A DNA stretch of 64,000 nucleotides from positions 1 through 64,000 of the forward strand of contig JANYDA010000003.1 of the NCBI GenBank assembly GCA_025360005.1, in the 5' to 3' direction. Positions within the stretch are counted from its first letter, which is position 1, and each line of letters starts with the position of its first letter. The notes under the pieces were generated by a model. The model saw only the letters and a program-made list of their open reading frames with translations, was not told where the DNA came from and made no database searches. This DNA comes from Fibrobacteria bacterium (GTDB lineage: Bacteria > Fibrobacterota > Fibrobacteria > UBA11236). This document shows positions 46,021 through 55,688 of this stretch, piece after piece. A program made the position numbers and the translations under genes.

Positions 46021-46452
46021 ATGAGCATCCGCGCCCTCTTTTTTTTGGCCGCCTTTTCATGCCCGTTGATCGGTGCGGAAACCGTCCGGGAGTTCCGCTC
46101 TTCGCTGGGAGTGGCGAGAATGAGCGTGATTCCGGAGCCGGACGGGGCTGACAGTGTGAGCTCCCAGACGCTTTTCGACGCGGCCATCATGGATACGGCG
46201 ACGGACATTCCGGCATTGTTCTCGCGGACGGATTTCCCGGATGTGCGTTTGGACTTGGTTTACTTGGAAAGGGGAACCTCGGAAGAGTTGCGCTTTCCCG
46301 TCAGGTATTCCCAGGTGGGGGAATGCGTGGCGCGGCATTCGGGAGAATATCAAACGGGCACCAGGGATGAGCGCGCCGTTTCCGTGGTCCGGGACCTGGC
46401 CCAAAGCCTGCATGTGCATATGAAGCAGGCCGCTTCCGGAGAAGCGAAATGA
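46021..46452 (+). CDS. Small secreted protein, unknown function
   Basis: 143 residues with a signal peptide (MSIRALFFLAAFSCPLIG) and a GGGAGA site. The mature part is mixed, with VRLDLVYLERGTSEELRF as a strand pair and a single Cys. No family recognised. Its stop overlaps the next start as ATGA, so it is the first gene of a three-gene cassette. Confidence 0.7.
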   Translation: MSIRALFFLAAFSCPLIGAETVREFRSSLGVARMSVIPEPDGADSVSSQTLFDAAIMDTATDIPALFSRTDFPDVRLDLVYLERGTSEELRFPVRYSQVGECVARHSGEYQTGTRDERAVSVVRDLAQSLHVHMKQAASGEAK

Positions 46453-48248
46453 AGCTGAGCGCACTCTTCGCCGCACTGTGGGGCTTGGCCCCCATTGCCT
46501 CGCACGCATTTTCCTACCCGGCCCTGGATACCACCTCCCATTGGACCATCCAGGATTACGGGTTCAATCCTTCCCAGGGTTTTTACGTGCAAGGCGCGGG
46601 TAAGAATGTTTGGCAGGCAGCCGGGCAACCCGTCAATAAGAGCGTCTTTTACAATTTCGCCGTGCTGGGAGCCACCAAGGATGGAGGCAATCGGCCGATG
46701 ACGGGCCAGGACTTCCTGGGGGAAATGCAAGGCGAAGGGTACATAAGCCGGTACGGTAGCTTCAAAGTGGATGCGAACGTGAGCCTGATAGTGGTGCTGT
46801 TTTTCTTCGATGACGGGAAGTTTGAAGCGACCGCTTATTTCTCCGGGTCCGGCTATTCAAGCCAGAACCGTTGGGACGTATTGCTTCGGATCGATTATGA
46901 CATGGCCGAGTCCGGAAACAACATCTGCGAGTTCCTGTGGAACCGCGCGAGCGAGGGTAGAGCGGTAAGTCCGCCCCAATACCCCCGCAGGGAAGCTTCC
47001 GACGGCCTGTTGAATTTTTCGACGGCATCGGGAGGCCCTTCTTACTGGGCCGCATCCACCCATGAGATTGGGGTCTCCTACCCGCCGTTGGCCAGGGAGT
47101 CCGGCCAGGGAATCGAGAACGCCGGGTTCGCCCGCATTTTGAATGCCTCCAATCCGCAATTCGGAATGGTACTGTGGGGCAACTCCGCCACTCCCTTAGC
47201 GGCTACTTTCAAAGCCTATACGTCCTTTACGGGGAACCCCGATCCGGGCGCGGATATTTCCATGCAACTGCAGTATACCGGCGAATTCGGAGCTTACCCC
47301 AGATACGCTTATGCCGGCAGGGATCAATTGATGTTCCTGCGGCTCAAAGCGCCGGTAAGCGGAGGCACCTACCAGTTCGGAGGAAAGCTTTTCCAACGCA
47401 ACGCTTCGCGGCCGCTGGCGGTCAGCGTGCATCAGCACCCCCAGGACCAGTTGGGCGGGTTCAACTTCGATCCCGATCAGGTGGTGCGCTATACCTCTCA
47501 AGGCGGCCGTACTTTCCGTAACGCTTTGGGCGAACTTTCCGGGGACGAGGATTTGGTGATCAACAGAAGCGGCCAGGGCGGCGTGCCATACCTGCCATTC
47601 AACGGCTATGCGCAGCCCGGACAGGCCATTACGGAAGCGCAATTGCACAACCTGATGACGGCTAATCGAGACGTTTCCGTTACGGGAAGGGAAAACGTGC
47701 GGGAGCGCCGCGCCGATATCTACCTGGTGGATTGGGTGCTGCAGGGGGCAACGGATGCCTGGGAAGCCATGTTCGATTATGGCGGCGCGGATGCCAACGG
47801 GATAGCGCGCGAGGGGGCCGCCGTATTCTGGCCCGCGTTGGCGGGCTCGGGCGCGGACTTCCAGCAAAGGCAATCCCTGCTCAGCGCATTGCGCGCCACC
47901 GGGCTTACCCTGAACATGGATCCCTCGTGGGGAAGCTGCCCATTCGCCGGGTATTGCTGGAATGACGCATCGGCCTGCGGCGGCAAGCGTTGCGGAGCGT
48001 CCTGTCCGCCGCAGGCGTCCGGTTGCCGTTATCAAGCTTACAATTGCGCCAACGAATGCTCGGATGGAAGCATTATGAGCCTGACGGACGTGAACCATAG
48101 CAGTGTGCGTTTCAACGGACAGGCCGCGCCGGGATCTCCCTATTCGGAATTGGATTGGTACCAGCGCGCGCCGGAAGCCTGGGTCAAACCGGGTCGTTTC
48201 GGAGTCGGCTCCATTTCCGGTCCGCTCCCGGCTTTCACGCCCAACTGA
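46449..48248 (+). CDS. Large secreted protein with a Cys-rich end
   Basis: 599 residues with a signal peptide (MKLSALFAALWGLAPIASHA). The body is rich in aromatic and Gly residues. Near residues 510-555 a cluster of eight Cys (CPFAGYC, ACGGKRCGASC, GCRYQ, NCANEC) suggests disulfides or a metal-binding fold, so export to an oxidising compartment is likely. GGAG site 8 bp before the ATG. I recognise no family. It may be a surface or secreted enzyme or adhesin; nothing decides. Confidence 0.7.
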   Translation: MKLSALFAALWGLAPIASHAFSYPALDTTSHWTIQDYGFNPSQGFYVQGAGKNVWQAAGQPVNKSVFYNFAVLGATKDGGNRPMTGQDFLGEMQGEGYISRYGSFKVDANVSLIVVLFFFDDGKFEATAYFSGSGYSSQNRWDVLLRIDYDMAESGNNICEFLWNRASEGRAVSPPQYPRREASDGLLNFSTASGGPSYWAASTHEIGVSYPPLARESGQGIENAGFARILNASNPQFGMVLWGNSATPLAATFKAYTSFTGNPDPGADISMQLQYTGEFGAYPRYAYAGRDQLMFLRLKAPVSGGTYQFGGKLFQRNASRPLAVSVHQHPQDQLGGFNFDPDQVVRYTSQGGRTFRNALGELSGDEDLVINRSGQGGVPYLPFNGYAQPGQAITEAQLHNLMTANRDVSVTGRENVRERRADIYLVDWVLQGATDAWEAMFDYGGADANGIAREGAAVFWPALAGSGADFQQRQSLLSALRATGLTLNMDPSWGSCPFAGYCWNDASACGGKRCGASCPPQASGCRYQAYNCANECSDGSIMSLTDVNHSSVRFNGQAAPGSPYSELDWYQRAPEAWVKPGRFGVGSISGPLPAFTPN

Positions 48249-48254
48249 ATAGGG

Positions 48255-49238
48255 ATGAGGAGGGGATCAATCCAGGCCGGCCTCGCGTTCCGGAAGTTAC
48301 AGGGAGCGTTCATCGCGGCCCAATTGGCGGTAGCCACGGCATCGCCGGTGGCCGCCCTCCCGGTAGCTGCCGGTTCCCCGTTGATTAACCTGGCGGCGGA
48401 ACGCGAAAGTTACCTGCTGGGCGAACCCATCTACCTCCGCATGGAATCGCAGCGCGCTCCGGTCCCGTCCCTGGAAGAAGGATCCTTCCTCCTGGCTATT
48501 CAAGCAGCCGGGGAACCGGAATGGATTTACCATCCGCCCTTACGCTACCGGGCCGGTCCCGCCAAATACGCGGACACCACCGCGCGTGCGCGGGACGGCG
48601 TCCCCATGCATTCCGACCCTGAACGGATCCGCTTCGCGCGGATCATTTGCGCGGACGGGGAGCTGGTGTTCCGGAAACCCGGACGTTACCGGTTGCGCTT
48701 GATTGCCTTGCCCTCCGCTGAAGAGCCCGGAGCCAAGCGGGCCGCCCCGCCGGCTTCGGGCCCCGTTGTATCGGACACCTTGACGGTTTCTTTCCGCGAT
48801 CCATCCTCCGCTGCGGATAAAAAGGCCTACTCGATTTTGGCGCGCAACCCGGGAGAATACGGATTGGCCCTGTATCTGGAAGGCGGGGATCAATTGCGGG
48901 ATGGGATGGCCATTATAGCGGAACTCGCGGCCTCCCAGAGCGCCTATACCCGCGCCGCTTCATTTGTCCTCTCTTCCGATTGGTCCCAGGATTTCAACGA
49001 CTATGCCGGAGGGCTATCGCGTCCTATCGATTTGCAGAAGGCGCTGGCCTGGGCGCAATGGGATAAGGGCAACGGCGCTTACATCCCTATCCGCAACGCC
49101 TATCGGCTAGCGGCGGCGGCGGACCTAGTTTCCAACCGCTCCGGATCCGTTCCGGGATTGGCCGCGGTGCGCGCCCGGTTAGCCTCCTTCCTGGCTTCCC
49201 TGAGCGCGAATGAAGCGGCCTGGTTGAAGTCTTTCTAA
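48255..49238 (+). CDS. Secreted protein of unknown function
   Basis: 327 residues; a hydrophobic Ala-rich stretch (residues 18-40) follows a basic N-tip, consistent with a signal peptide, though the start is not certain. The first half contains beta-like segments (YLLGEPIYLRMESQ, GELVFRKPGRYRLRLIAL) as in immunoglobulin-like domains. The second half is helical (LARNPGEYGLALYLEGG and several Ala-rich helices). 6 bp after the Cys-rich protein. Confidence 0.65.
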   Translation: MRRGSIQAGLAFRKLQGAFIAAQLAVATASPVAALPVAAGSPLINLAAERESYLLGEPIYLRMESQRAPVPSLEEGSFLLAIQAAGEPEWIYHPPLRYRAGPAKYADTTARARDGVPMHSDPERIRFARIICADGELVFRKPGRYRLRLIALPSAEEPGAKRAAPPASGPVVSDTLTVSFRDPSSAADKKAYSILARNPGEYGLALYLEGGDQLRDGMAIIAELAASQSAYTRAASFVLSSDWSQDFNDYAGGLSRPIDLQKALAWAQWDKGNGAYIPIRNAYRLAAAADLVSNRSGSVPGLAAVRARLASFLASLSANEAAWLKSF

Positions 49239-49346
49239 GCGCTTAAGTGCTTACCCTTATTTCGGTGATATCCTTAGTTCGTTTTCCGAATGATCGAAGT
49301 ACGACCAATAAAATAAGGATTAATATGCAATTTAATGCCTAAATAT

Positions 49347-49371
49347 GCTTACTTTAAGTAAGCGGTTTTTT
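49347..49371 (+). terminator. Rho-independent terminator after the secreted-protein cassette
   Basis: GCTTACTTTAAGTAAGC is a perfect 8-bp dyad around one base, followed by GG and six T. It lies about 110 bp after the 48255 gene and before the TIGR02147 gene, so it separates the two units. The flanking 191-bp region (49239-49429) is AT-rich. Confidence 0.75.
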
Positions 49372-49429
49372 GAAATTAACGTTGTAGCGGGAAGTTTGGA
49401 ATAATAAAGTTTGCCTAGGTCAAGCCTGC

Positions 49430-50257
49430 ATGCCAGAAATCTATCAGTACTCCGATTACAGAATATTCCTGAAAGAGCTTCTCGAAGAGAAGAAGAAGGA
49501 GAACCGCCTTTTCTCCCATCGCGCGGTTTTGCAAAGGATGGGCGTGAGTTCTTCCGGATTCCTGGCCAACGTGATCTCCGGTCGCAAGAACCTGACTCCC
49601 GATCAAGTGCAAAAGCTTTCCGCCATCCTGAAATTGAAAGCTGCCGAAGCGCGGTATTTCGAATGTCTGGTGCTTTTCACCCAGGCCCGTTCCCTTGAGG
49701 ATCGCAACGCGCAAATGAAGCGCATGGTGGCCAACCAAAAGGTAGAGACCCGCGCTCTCTCCAAGAAACAGTTGAACCTTTTTTCCAACTGGCATTACGT
49801 GGTGCTGAGGGAAATGCTTTTCTTCCATCGCCTCAAGGATGATTTCCGCGCCGCCGCGCGCATGCTCATGCCGCCCATTTCCACGGAAGAGGTCGAGAAG
49901 GCGGTCAGCGAACTGGAAGCCCTGGACTTCATCGCGAAGGACGCCGAAGGCATTTACCGCCAGAAGGATTCCGCCGTCACCACCGGGGACGAGATACGTT
50001 CTTTGCAAGTGGCCAATTTCCAGATGGAGACCATGGAACTGGCCAAAGCGGCGCTGGATAAGCTGCCGATGCATGAGCGCGACATCTCCTGCATGACGGT
50101 GACGCTGTCCATGGAAAGCTTCGATCAGGTGAAGTCGGAAATCCAGGCATTCCGCAAGCGCATCTCCGCCATAGCCGTGGCCGATAAAGCCTCGGATCAG
50201 GTTTTCCAATGCAATATCCAGTTTTTCCCCGTGACCCGGAAAGAAGGCACGGTATGA
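49430..50257 (+). CDS. TIGR02147-family protein (putative regulator)
   Basis: 275 residues. The family start MPEIYQYSDYRIFLKELLEEKKKENR and SHRAVLQRMGVSSSGFLANVISGRKNLT are diagnostic; the latter resembles an HTH that binds DNA. The rest (FECLVLFTQA, HYVVLREMLFF, DISCMTVTLSMESFDQVKSEI) is the conserved TIGR02147 body. This family is known mainly from Fibrobacter and a few other phyla and its molecular role is not settled. It overlaps the following lipoprotein start as ATGA, a pairing that suggests it regulates or senses through that protein. Confidence 0.9.
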   Translation: MPEIYQYSDYRIFLKELLEEKKKENRLFSHRAVLQRMGVSSSGFLANVISGRKNLTPDQVQKLSAILKLKAAEARYFECLVLFTQARSLEDRNAQMKRMVANQKVETRALSKKQLNLFSNWHYVVLREMLFFHRLKDDFRAAARMLMPPISTEEVEKAVSELEALDFIAKDAEGIYRQKDSAVTTGDEIRSLQVANFQMETMELAKAALDKLPMHERDISCMTVTLSMESFDQVKSEIQAFRKRISAIAVADKASDQVFQCNIQFFPVTRKEGTV

Positions 50258-52677
50258 TCCGGCATAGCAAGACTTGTCTGCGCGCGCTGGCGATTCTGGC
50301 GGCGATCTTGTTCCTCTTCGCCTGCCTGCCGCCCACGGATGAACGCGTAGCGGGAAGCTCTACGGAAGCGGGCAATGCCGGCGGCAAGGTATCCCTGGTG
50401 GACGGTTCTCCGGCCTCGGACGTTTCCGTGGCGCTGGTGGCCCGGAGTTACCTGCCGGATACCCTGGGTTCCCCGGGATTGGGATCCGCGCCTTCGGAAA
50501 TCGCGGGGAAATATTACCGTACCCGTACCGGTACGGACGGCCGCTATAGTTTCAAAAACGTTTCGCCCGGCGACTACCGCATCATAACGATCGGAAACGG
50601 CGTGGGTGCGCTGACGGATCCGGTGGCGGTGGCGGCGGATGGCGGAATGGCCGAGGCCGATCAAATCCTGAAGCCCTTGGGAACCATCCGCGGGGTAGTG
50701 AAAATCCTGGGAGCAATTACCGACACGAACGTCTTTATAATCCCTAAGGGGACCCTGAAAACGCCTCCCAAGGCGAATGGCGCCAGCGGGGGATTCGTGC
50801 TGGATTCCTTGCCGGAAGGCGAGTACGAGCTGGTGCCGCAGTGCTTCTCATGCCAACCGGTGAAACAGGGCTACCGCGTCCGGATCCATGCCGGGCAGGA
50901 TACCCTGCTCACGGACACCTTGTTCGTTTATCCCGAATATTTCAACGACTTTCCCGAGAGCGGCGAATTGGTAGTGAGGGCGGCCTGGCTCCCGCTGGCC
51001 GTGGGCGGAAAGCTCAATCGCAGAAGCGAACTCAATGGGATTCCCTCCTCTGTCCGATGGGAATGGAATGGCGCGCCCTTGGCGGGGAAAAACACATCCG
51101 GTCCCGGCGGGATATCCTTTAGCGAAGCCAGCTTGGATTCGTCCCTGTTCCAGGGAGCCGGGGAGGGTACCTTGCGTGTTACCCTGGAATACCCGGATAC
51201 CGCTATTGCCAGAAGCTGGCATGTGACCCTGGATGCAGCCAACCGCATTTGGCCGCTCAGCGCGGTAAGCGTGGATTCGGCTTTTCCGGTTTCCGGCGCG
51301 CTTAAGCACACTTGGCGTTTCCACGTTGCGGGCAGCCTGCCGCTGGGCCCCGCCGACGTGGCCTTTTGGGGCATCCGCTCCACGGCGGAGGCCAACCAGA
51401 ATGCTTTGCCCGAATGGCTTACCCTGCCCGTGGACAACGGGGTTGAGGCTTCGCTCGCATCCGGAACGGCCGCTCCGCTTTCCTTCATACTTGTGCCGGA
51501 CGCGAAGCTGGGGGGACGGGTGGTACGCCCCCGTTGGGATGAGGCCCTGTCCGATTTCCGGGAGATCCGTTTTCTGGAACGGGCGCAGCTGGGATTCACG
51601 GACTCCCTGGAGCCATCCATGCTCCCGGGCGGGCTGGTAGCGTCGAGGCAGCGCGGGGCCTATCTGGAACAGCGGTACCGCATCGACTCCGCGGGCCATG
51701 TAGAGGAATTGCTGGGACCGTTTCCCCGGACGGCGGCCGTTGACTCGCTATCGATGCCCCGTTTGCTGCTTTTTTACCGCTCCGGAATGGAAGCGGACGG
51801 CTTTGCTTGGGACAAGCCTTTACGGGACGCGGCCATTGCATTGGCCGTGACCCGAGAAGGCCTCGCCGTCCGTCTGGATGGCTCGGGAATGTCCTTGCAA
51901 CTGGCGGACGGCGAACTGACCGTTCTGAAAGCGATGCTGGCGCCGTTGTCGCGCGATCCGCCGGCCCTTTCCGATACGGGCACCATGGTCCCGGGCGGCG
52001 CTTTGGAATACGTCTGGAGCGGCGGGCGCGGGTTGTTGTTCTCACCGGGTTCCGGCTCCCCGGCGGACACCTTGCGGACGGAGCTCAATGCCTGGATGCT
52101 CCGCAACGGCTTGCGGCAGGTTGCCCGCTTCCCCCTTTCCGCGGGAACCAGGTATTTCCTGGCCTTCACGGCAGACGCATCCGGGTTACGTTACACGGGC
52201 GATACCCTGGCCCAGGAAGCCTCCGCCGACGGCGATGGGATCCGGATCAGGGAATACCTGACTGCGGGATCGCCGGGCAAAGCCGGGGATTCGGCGGTAT
52301 TTGAATTCGGTTTGCGCGCAGAGCGCGACAGCCTGGTGGCCTCAGTCGCAGGCGCTTCGGTGGCCTCGCGCCTATTCGGCAGGTTGGAGGGCGGTATGGC
52401 CATCTTTCCCTTGACCGCCCTAGGACCGGTTGCCCCCTCGTTCCTGAATGGACTCCCGGCGCTGAGCACGGGCGGGAACACCTTATCGGGATTCATCGCC
52501 GGTTCCATGATGATCCGCGGCCGCGCCGTGGCGGATCCGGCGCTTTGGCTGGACGGAAGGCCGATTCTCAAAGCCCTGCGGGGACAGGGTGTCCTCTATT
52601 CGCCCGCGGGGGGAGTGGAACGGACCTGGAATTTCAGCGGTCGTAATGAAACCGTTTATGGCTGGGACGGGCTATGA
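50254..52677 (+). CDS. Large lipoprotein with a carboxypeptidase-regulatory-like domain
   Basis: About 807 residues from the ATG at 50254 (ATGA overlap with the TIGR02147 gene). Lipobox LFAC predicts acylation. Just after it, residues about 30-130 contain a carboxypeptidase-regulatory/SpaA-like beta domain (AGGKVSLVDGSPASDVSVAL, TDGRYSFKNVSPGDYRI). The remaining ~650 residues are beta-rich with no recognised motif. Probable surface-exposed partner of the upstream TIGR02147 protein. Confidence 0.8.
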   Translation: MIRHSKTCLRALAILAAILFLFACLPPTDERVAGSSTEAGNAGGKVSLVDGSPASDVSVALVARSYLPDTLGSPGLGSAPSEIAGKYYRTRTGTDGRYSFKNVSPGDYRIITIGNGVGALTDPVAVAADGGMAEADQILKPLGTIRGVVKILGAITDTNVFIIPKGTLKTPPKANGASGGFVLDSLPEGEYELVPQCFSCQPVKQGYRVRIHAGQDTLLTDTLFVYPEYFNDFPESGELVVRAAWLPLAVGGKLNRRSELNGIPSSVRWEWNGAPLAGKNTSGPGGISFSEASLDSSLFQGAGEGTLRVTLEYPDTAIARSWHVTLDAANRIWPLSAVSVDSAFPVSGALKHTWRFHVAGSLPLGPADVAFWGIRSTAEANQNALPEWLTLPVDNGVEASLASGTAAPLSFILVPDAKLGGRVVRPRWDEALSDFREIRFLERAQLGFTDSLEPSMLPGGLVASRQRGAYLEQRYRIDSAGHVEELLGPFPRTAAVDSLSMPRLLLFYRSGMEADGFAWDKPLRDAAIALAVTREGLAVRLDGSGMSLQLADGELTVLKAMLAPLSRDPPALSDTGTMVPGGALEYVWSGGRGLLFSPGSGSPADTLRTELNAWMLRNGLRQVARFPLSAGTRYFLAFTADASGLRYTGDTLAQEASADGDGIRIREYLTAGSPGKAGDSAVFEFGLRAERDSLVASVAGASVASRLFGRLEGGMAIFPLTALGPVAPSFLNGLPALSTGGNTLSGFIAGSMMIRGRAVADPALWLDGRPILKALRGQGVLYSPAGGVERTWNFSGRNETVYGWDGL

Positions 52678-52741
52678 GAGCGACTGAAGCGATCGAGACG
52701 ACCCTTTCGGCGGCGGGATTATTCTTGGAAGGACGGTCCGG

Positions 52742-53188
52742 ATGTTGAAATCCAATCATGCAGAAACCTCCCGTGGCAATGGTACGCGTGAAAACTCGCT
52801 AGCCGGTACCCAGGCCCCCCCCAAAGCCATCCTGATTGTCGATGATGAGTCCTCGATCCGGCAATTGCTGGTCAGTCTGCTTTCTTCGCAAGGCTATCGC
52901 ACGGAATCCGTAGCCGATGGGAGCCTGGCCCTGCGCATCCTGGAAGAGGGTTCCGAAATCGATCTGGTCCTGACCGATCTCGCCATGCCCGGCATTCCCG
53001 GTACCGCCGTCGCCGAATACCTGGCGGAGGCCAGGCCGGAGATCAAGGTGGTTTGCATGTCCGGCGATCCCCGGCCCCATGAGAAAAGCCTGAGGCGCCT
53101 GTTGGAAAGGCGGTCGGTGGATTACCTGCCTAAGCCGTTCACGCCCATGCAGGTCCTGCAGATGGTCAAGCGTTCTCTTGAAGGATAA
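52742..53188 (+). CDS. Single-domain response regulator
   Basis: 148 residues with a GGAAGGA site. An ~25-residue unconserved N-tip precedes a CheY-like receiver: ILIVDDESSIRQLL (acidic pocket), DLVLTDLAMPG with the phosphoacceptor Asp, CMSGDP and YLPKPFTPMQVL with the conserved Lys. No output domain. No histidine kinase is nearby. Confidence 0.9.
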   Translation: MLKSNHAETSRGNGTRENSLAGTQAPPKAILIVDDESSIRQLLVSLLSSQGYRTESVADGSLALRILEEGSEIDLVLTDLAMPGIPGTAVAEYLAEARPEIKVVCMSGDPRPHEKSLRRLLERRSVDYLPKPFTPMQVLQMVKRSLEG

Positions 53189-53232
53189 CGGATGGGAAAG
53201 CGCCGGATCATGCCGGCGGAACGGGGGTAACT

Positions 53233-53484
53233 TTGCGATTAACTATGAAGTGGAAGTCCTTCCGGCAACGCCGCAGGATGAAACGGTGGGCGCGCTTGCT
53301 GATCGAAGCGAAACAAGCCAAGCCCCAATTATTCCATTACCTGGAGGCGTTGGAAACGCGCTTCGAGAGCCAGAGTAGGGAATTGCGCATGTTGCGTTGG
53401 ACCCTCTCGGGGGAGAGGTTCGCCGACTTGGATGAGGAGTTGGATCTTCAGATCCGGCATTCCTGGATAGACGAAGGCCCTTAA
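53233..53484 (+). CDS. Small basic coiled-coil protein, hypothetical
   Basis: 83 residues from TTG 53233 (a CGGGGG site upstream); ATG at 53245 is an alternative. Very basic N-half (KWKSFRQRRRMKRWARL), then a Leu/Glu-rich helix (HYLEALETRFESQSRELRML) and an acidic end. No homology recognised. It sits between the receiver gene and a hairpin, so it may be co-transcribed with the receiver. Confidence 0.45.
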   Translation: MRLTMKWKSFRQRRRMKRWARLLIEAKQAKPQLFHYLEALETRFESQSRELRMLRWTLSGERFADLDEELDLQIRHSWIDEGP

Positions 53485-53487
53485 GGA

Positions 53488-53545
53488 TGTTGAATAAGCC
53501 ATGCCGGCGTCGTCCGGCTTGCGAAGGACGCTGGTTTATTCAACA
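53488..53545. repeat. Inverted repeat between convergent genes
   Basis: TGTTGAATAA (53488-53497) is the exact reverse complement of TTATTCAACA (53536-53545); a smaller GCCGG/CCGGC stem sits inside. A 17-base piece (TTATTCAACACCCTGTT, 53536-53552) recurs with two changes at 57564-57580, at the 3' end of the DUF2461 gene. Probably a bidirectional terminator or REP-like element. Confidence 0.6.
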
Positions 53546-53569
53546 CCCTGTTTTGTTTAGCGCGTCGGC

Positions 53570-55474
53570 CTATTCCAAATAAGTGTAGCCGTACAGTCCG
53601 GAGCGGTAGATGGCCAGGAATTCCTTGCCCTCCAGCAAGGAAATCCGGCCTTCCTTGACGGAAGCGGAAACCCAGGATTCCATGGTGCGCACCAGGTTCT
53701 TGTCGCTGAACTGGACATAATCCAATACGTCCGCCACGGACTCGCCGTCGATCACCTGCTCGATTTGATAGCCTTCCTTGCCTTTGCAGACGATGTGCAC
53801 GGCGTTGGTGTCCCCGAACAGGTTATGCAGGTCCCCCAGGATTTCCTGGTAGGCGCCCACCAGGTACACCGCCACGTAATAGCTTTCTTCCTGCTTGAAC
53901 GGATGCAGGGGAACGCTCCGCGAGAAGTCTCCGGTGCCGATGAAGTGATCGATCTTGCCATCCGAATCGCAAGTGATATCCTGCAAGGTGACGGACTGGG
54001 TGGGCTCTTCGTCCAGGCGCTGGATGGGCATGATGGGGAAGATCTGATCGAAGGCCCATGAATCCGGCAGGGATTGGAACAGGGAGAAATTGCAGAAATA
54101 TTTTTCCGCCAGGAGCATGGGAATACTCTGGAGCTCCACGGGAGGATGTTTCATCTGGGTGGCTAGGCGATCCGCTTTCTGGGCGATGGACCAGAACAGG
54201 CGCTCGGCCATTGCCCGCGTCTTGAGATCCACCATCCCCAGGTTGAACCGATCCAGCACTTCCTCACGCGCCTGCAGGGCGTCGTGCCAGCCTTCCAGCA
54301 TATTGTTGGAGGAATAATTCTTATAGATGGTATGCATCTCGCGCAGGGTCTCATGATCCTGCTCGCCTACGGCGTGGATCTGCTCGTCCCAGAAAGGCGG
54401 GCGCGCCACTTCCAGCACGTTGAACACGAGCACGGAATGGTGCGCCGTCAAAGCGCGGCCGGACTCGGCGATGATGTTGGGGTGGGGGAGATTATGCTTG
54501 TCGGATACCTGGCAAATGGTATAGATGACGTCGTTGGCGTATTCCTGGATGGAATAGTTGACGCTACTGTTGCCGGTGGAACGGGTGCCGTCGTAATCCA
54601 CGCCCAGTCCGCCGCCTACGTCCACGAAATCGATCTTGCAGCCCATGGATTGGATCTGGATGAAGAACTGGGCGATCTCGCGCAGGCCCGCCTTGATCTT
54701 GCGGATGTTGGTGATCTGGCTGCCCAGATGGAAATGGATGAGGCGGATATAATTGAGAATGCCTTCTTCGCGCGCGTAGTCCAGCGCTTCCAAGAGCTCG
54801 GATGAATTAAGGCCGAATTTGCTCTGGTCGCCGCCGGAATCCTCCCATTTGCCGCTGCCGGAACTGGAGAGCTTGATGCGGATGCCCACGTTGGGGGTCA
54901 CGTTCAGGCGCAGCGCCATGTTCTTGATGAGCTTGAGTTCGTTGACCTTTTCCACCACGATGAAAATCTTCTTGCCCATCTTCTGCGCCAGGAGCGCCAG
55001 CTCGATGAATTCCTCATCCTTATAGCCGTTGCAGATGATAAGGGATTCGGGATTGTCCATGATCGCCAGTACGGCGTGCAATTCCGGTTTGGAACCGGCT
55101 TCCAATCCGATGTTGAACTTCTTTCCGTGGCGGACGATTTCCTCCAGCACGGGGCGCTGTTGGTTCACCTTGATGGGGTAGACGTTGTAATACTGGCCCT
55201 TGTAGCCGTATTCCCTGGAGGCGTTGTCGAAGCAATTGGAGATCTGTTCGATGCGATCGTCCAGGATATCCGGGAAGCGCAAAAGGACAGGCAGGCCCAC
55301 GTCCCGGAAGGTGATCTCATCCACCAGTTCCTTCAGATCTATTTCAAACCCGTTGGCCCGCTGCGGGCTCACGGTGGCATGGCCTTTGTCGTTGATGCCG
55401 AAATATCCCGCGCCCCAACCGGCGGTGTTGTAGAGTTCACGGGAATCTTCGATCCGCCACTTGCGCATGCTCAT
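53570..55474 (-). CDS. speA: Biosynthetic arginine decarboxylase
   Basis: 634 residues, the usual length. PLP fold-III enzyme making agmatine for polyamines. YPIKVNQQRPVLEEI carries the PLP Lys; GLEAGSKPEL, IHFHLGSQITNI, VDVGGGLGVDYDGT and IIAESGRALTAHHS are conserved. No speB agmatinase is nearby. Confidence 0.96.
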   Translation of the reverse strand: MSMRKWRIEDSRELYNTAGWGAGYFGINDKGHATVSPQRANGFEIDLKELVDEITFRDVGLPVLLRFPDILDDRIEQISNCFDNASREYGYKGQYYNVYPIKVNQQRPVLEEIVRHGKKFNIGLEAGSKPELHAVLAIMDNPESLIICNGYKDEEFIELALLAQKMGKKIFIVVEKVNELKLIKNMALRLNVTPNVGIRIKLSSSGSGKWEDSGGDQSKFGLNSSELLEALDYAREEGILNYIRLIHFHLGSQITNIRKIKAGLREIAQFFIQIQSMGCKIDFVDVGGGLGVDYDGTRSTGNSSVNYSIQEYANDVIYTICQVSDKHNLPHPNIIAESGRALTAHHSVLVFNVLEVARPPFWDEQIHAVGEQDHETLREMHTIYKNYSSNNMLEGWHDALQAREEVLDRFNLGMVDLKTRAMAERLFWSIAQKADRLATQMKHPPVELQSIPMLLAEKYFCNFSLFQSLPDSWAFDQIFPIMPIQRLDEEPTQSVTLQDITCDSDGKIDHFIGTGDFSRSVPLHPFKQEESYYVAVYLVGAYQEILGDLHNLFGDTNAVHIVCKGKEGYQIEQVIDGESVADVLDYVQFSDKNLVRTMESWVSASVKEGRISLLEGKEFLAIYRSGLYGYTYLE

Positions 55475-55688
55475 CCTAGCCTTAACAATCGTCCGTTCCG
55501 GACGCCGCGCCGTTCCGGGGCGCGGGAGGGAAATTTATCAAATTTTGCGGCGGTGACGGGCCCGGCCCGGGTCAAACCGGGAGAAAGGTGTTACCAAGGC
55601 GTTTCCGGGCTTAGGAGCCGCAGCGGCGGGAAATTTACCTTCACCTTAAGGCCGATCCCTGAAAGACGGCCCCGGAAGGAACATTGCC

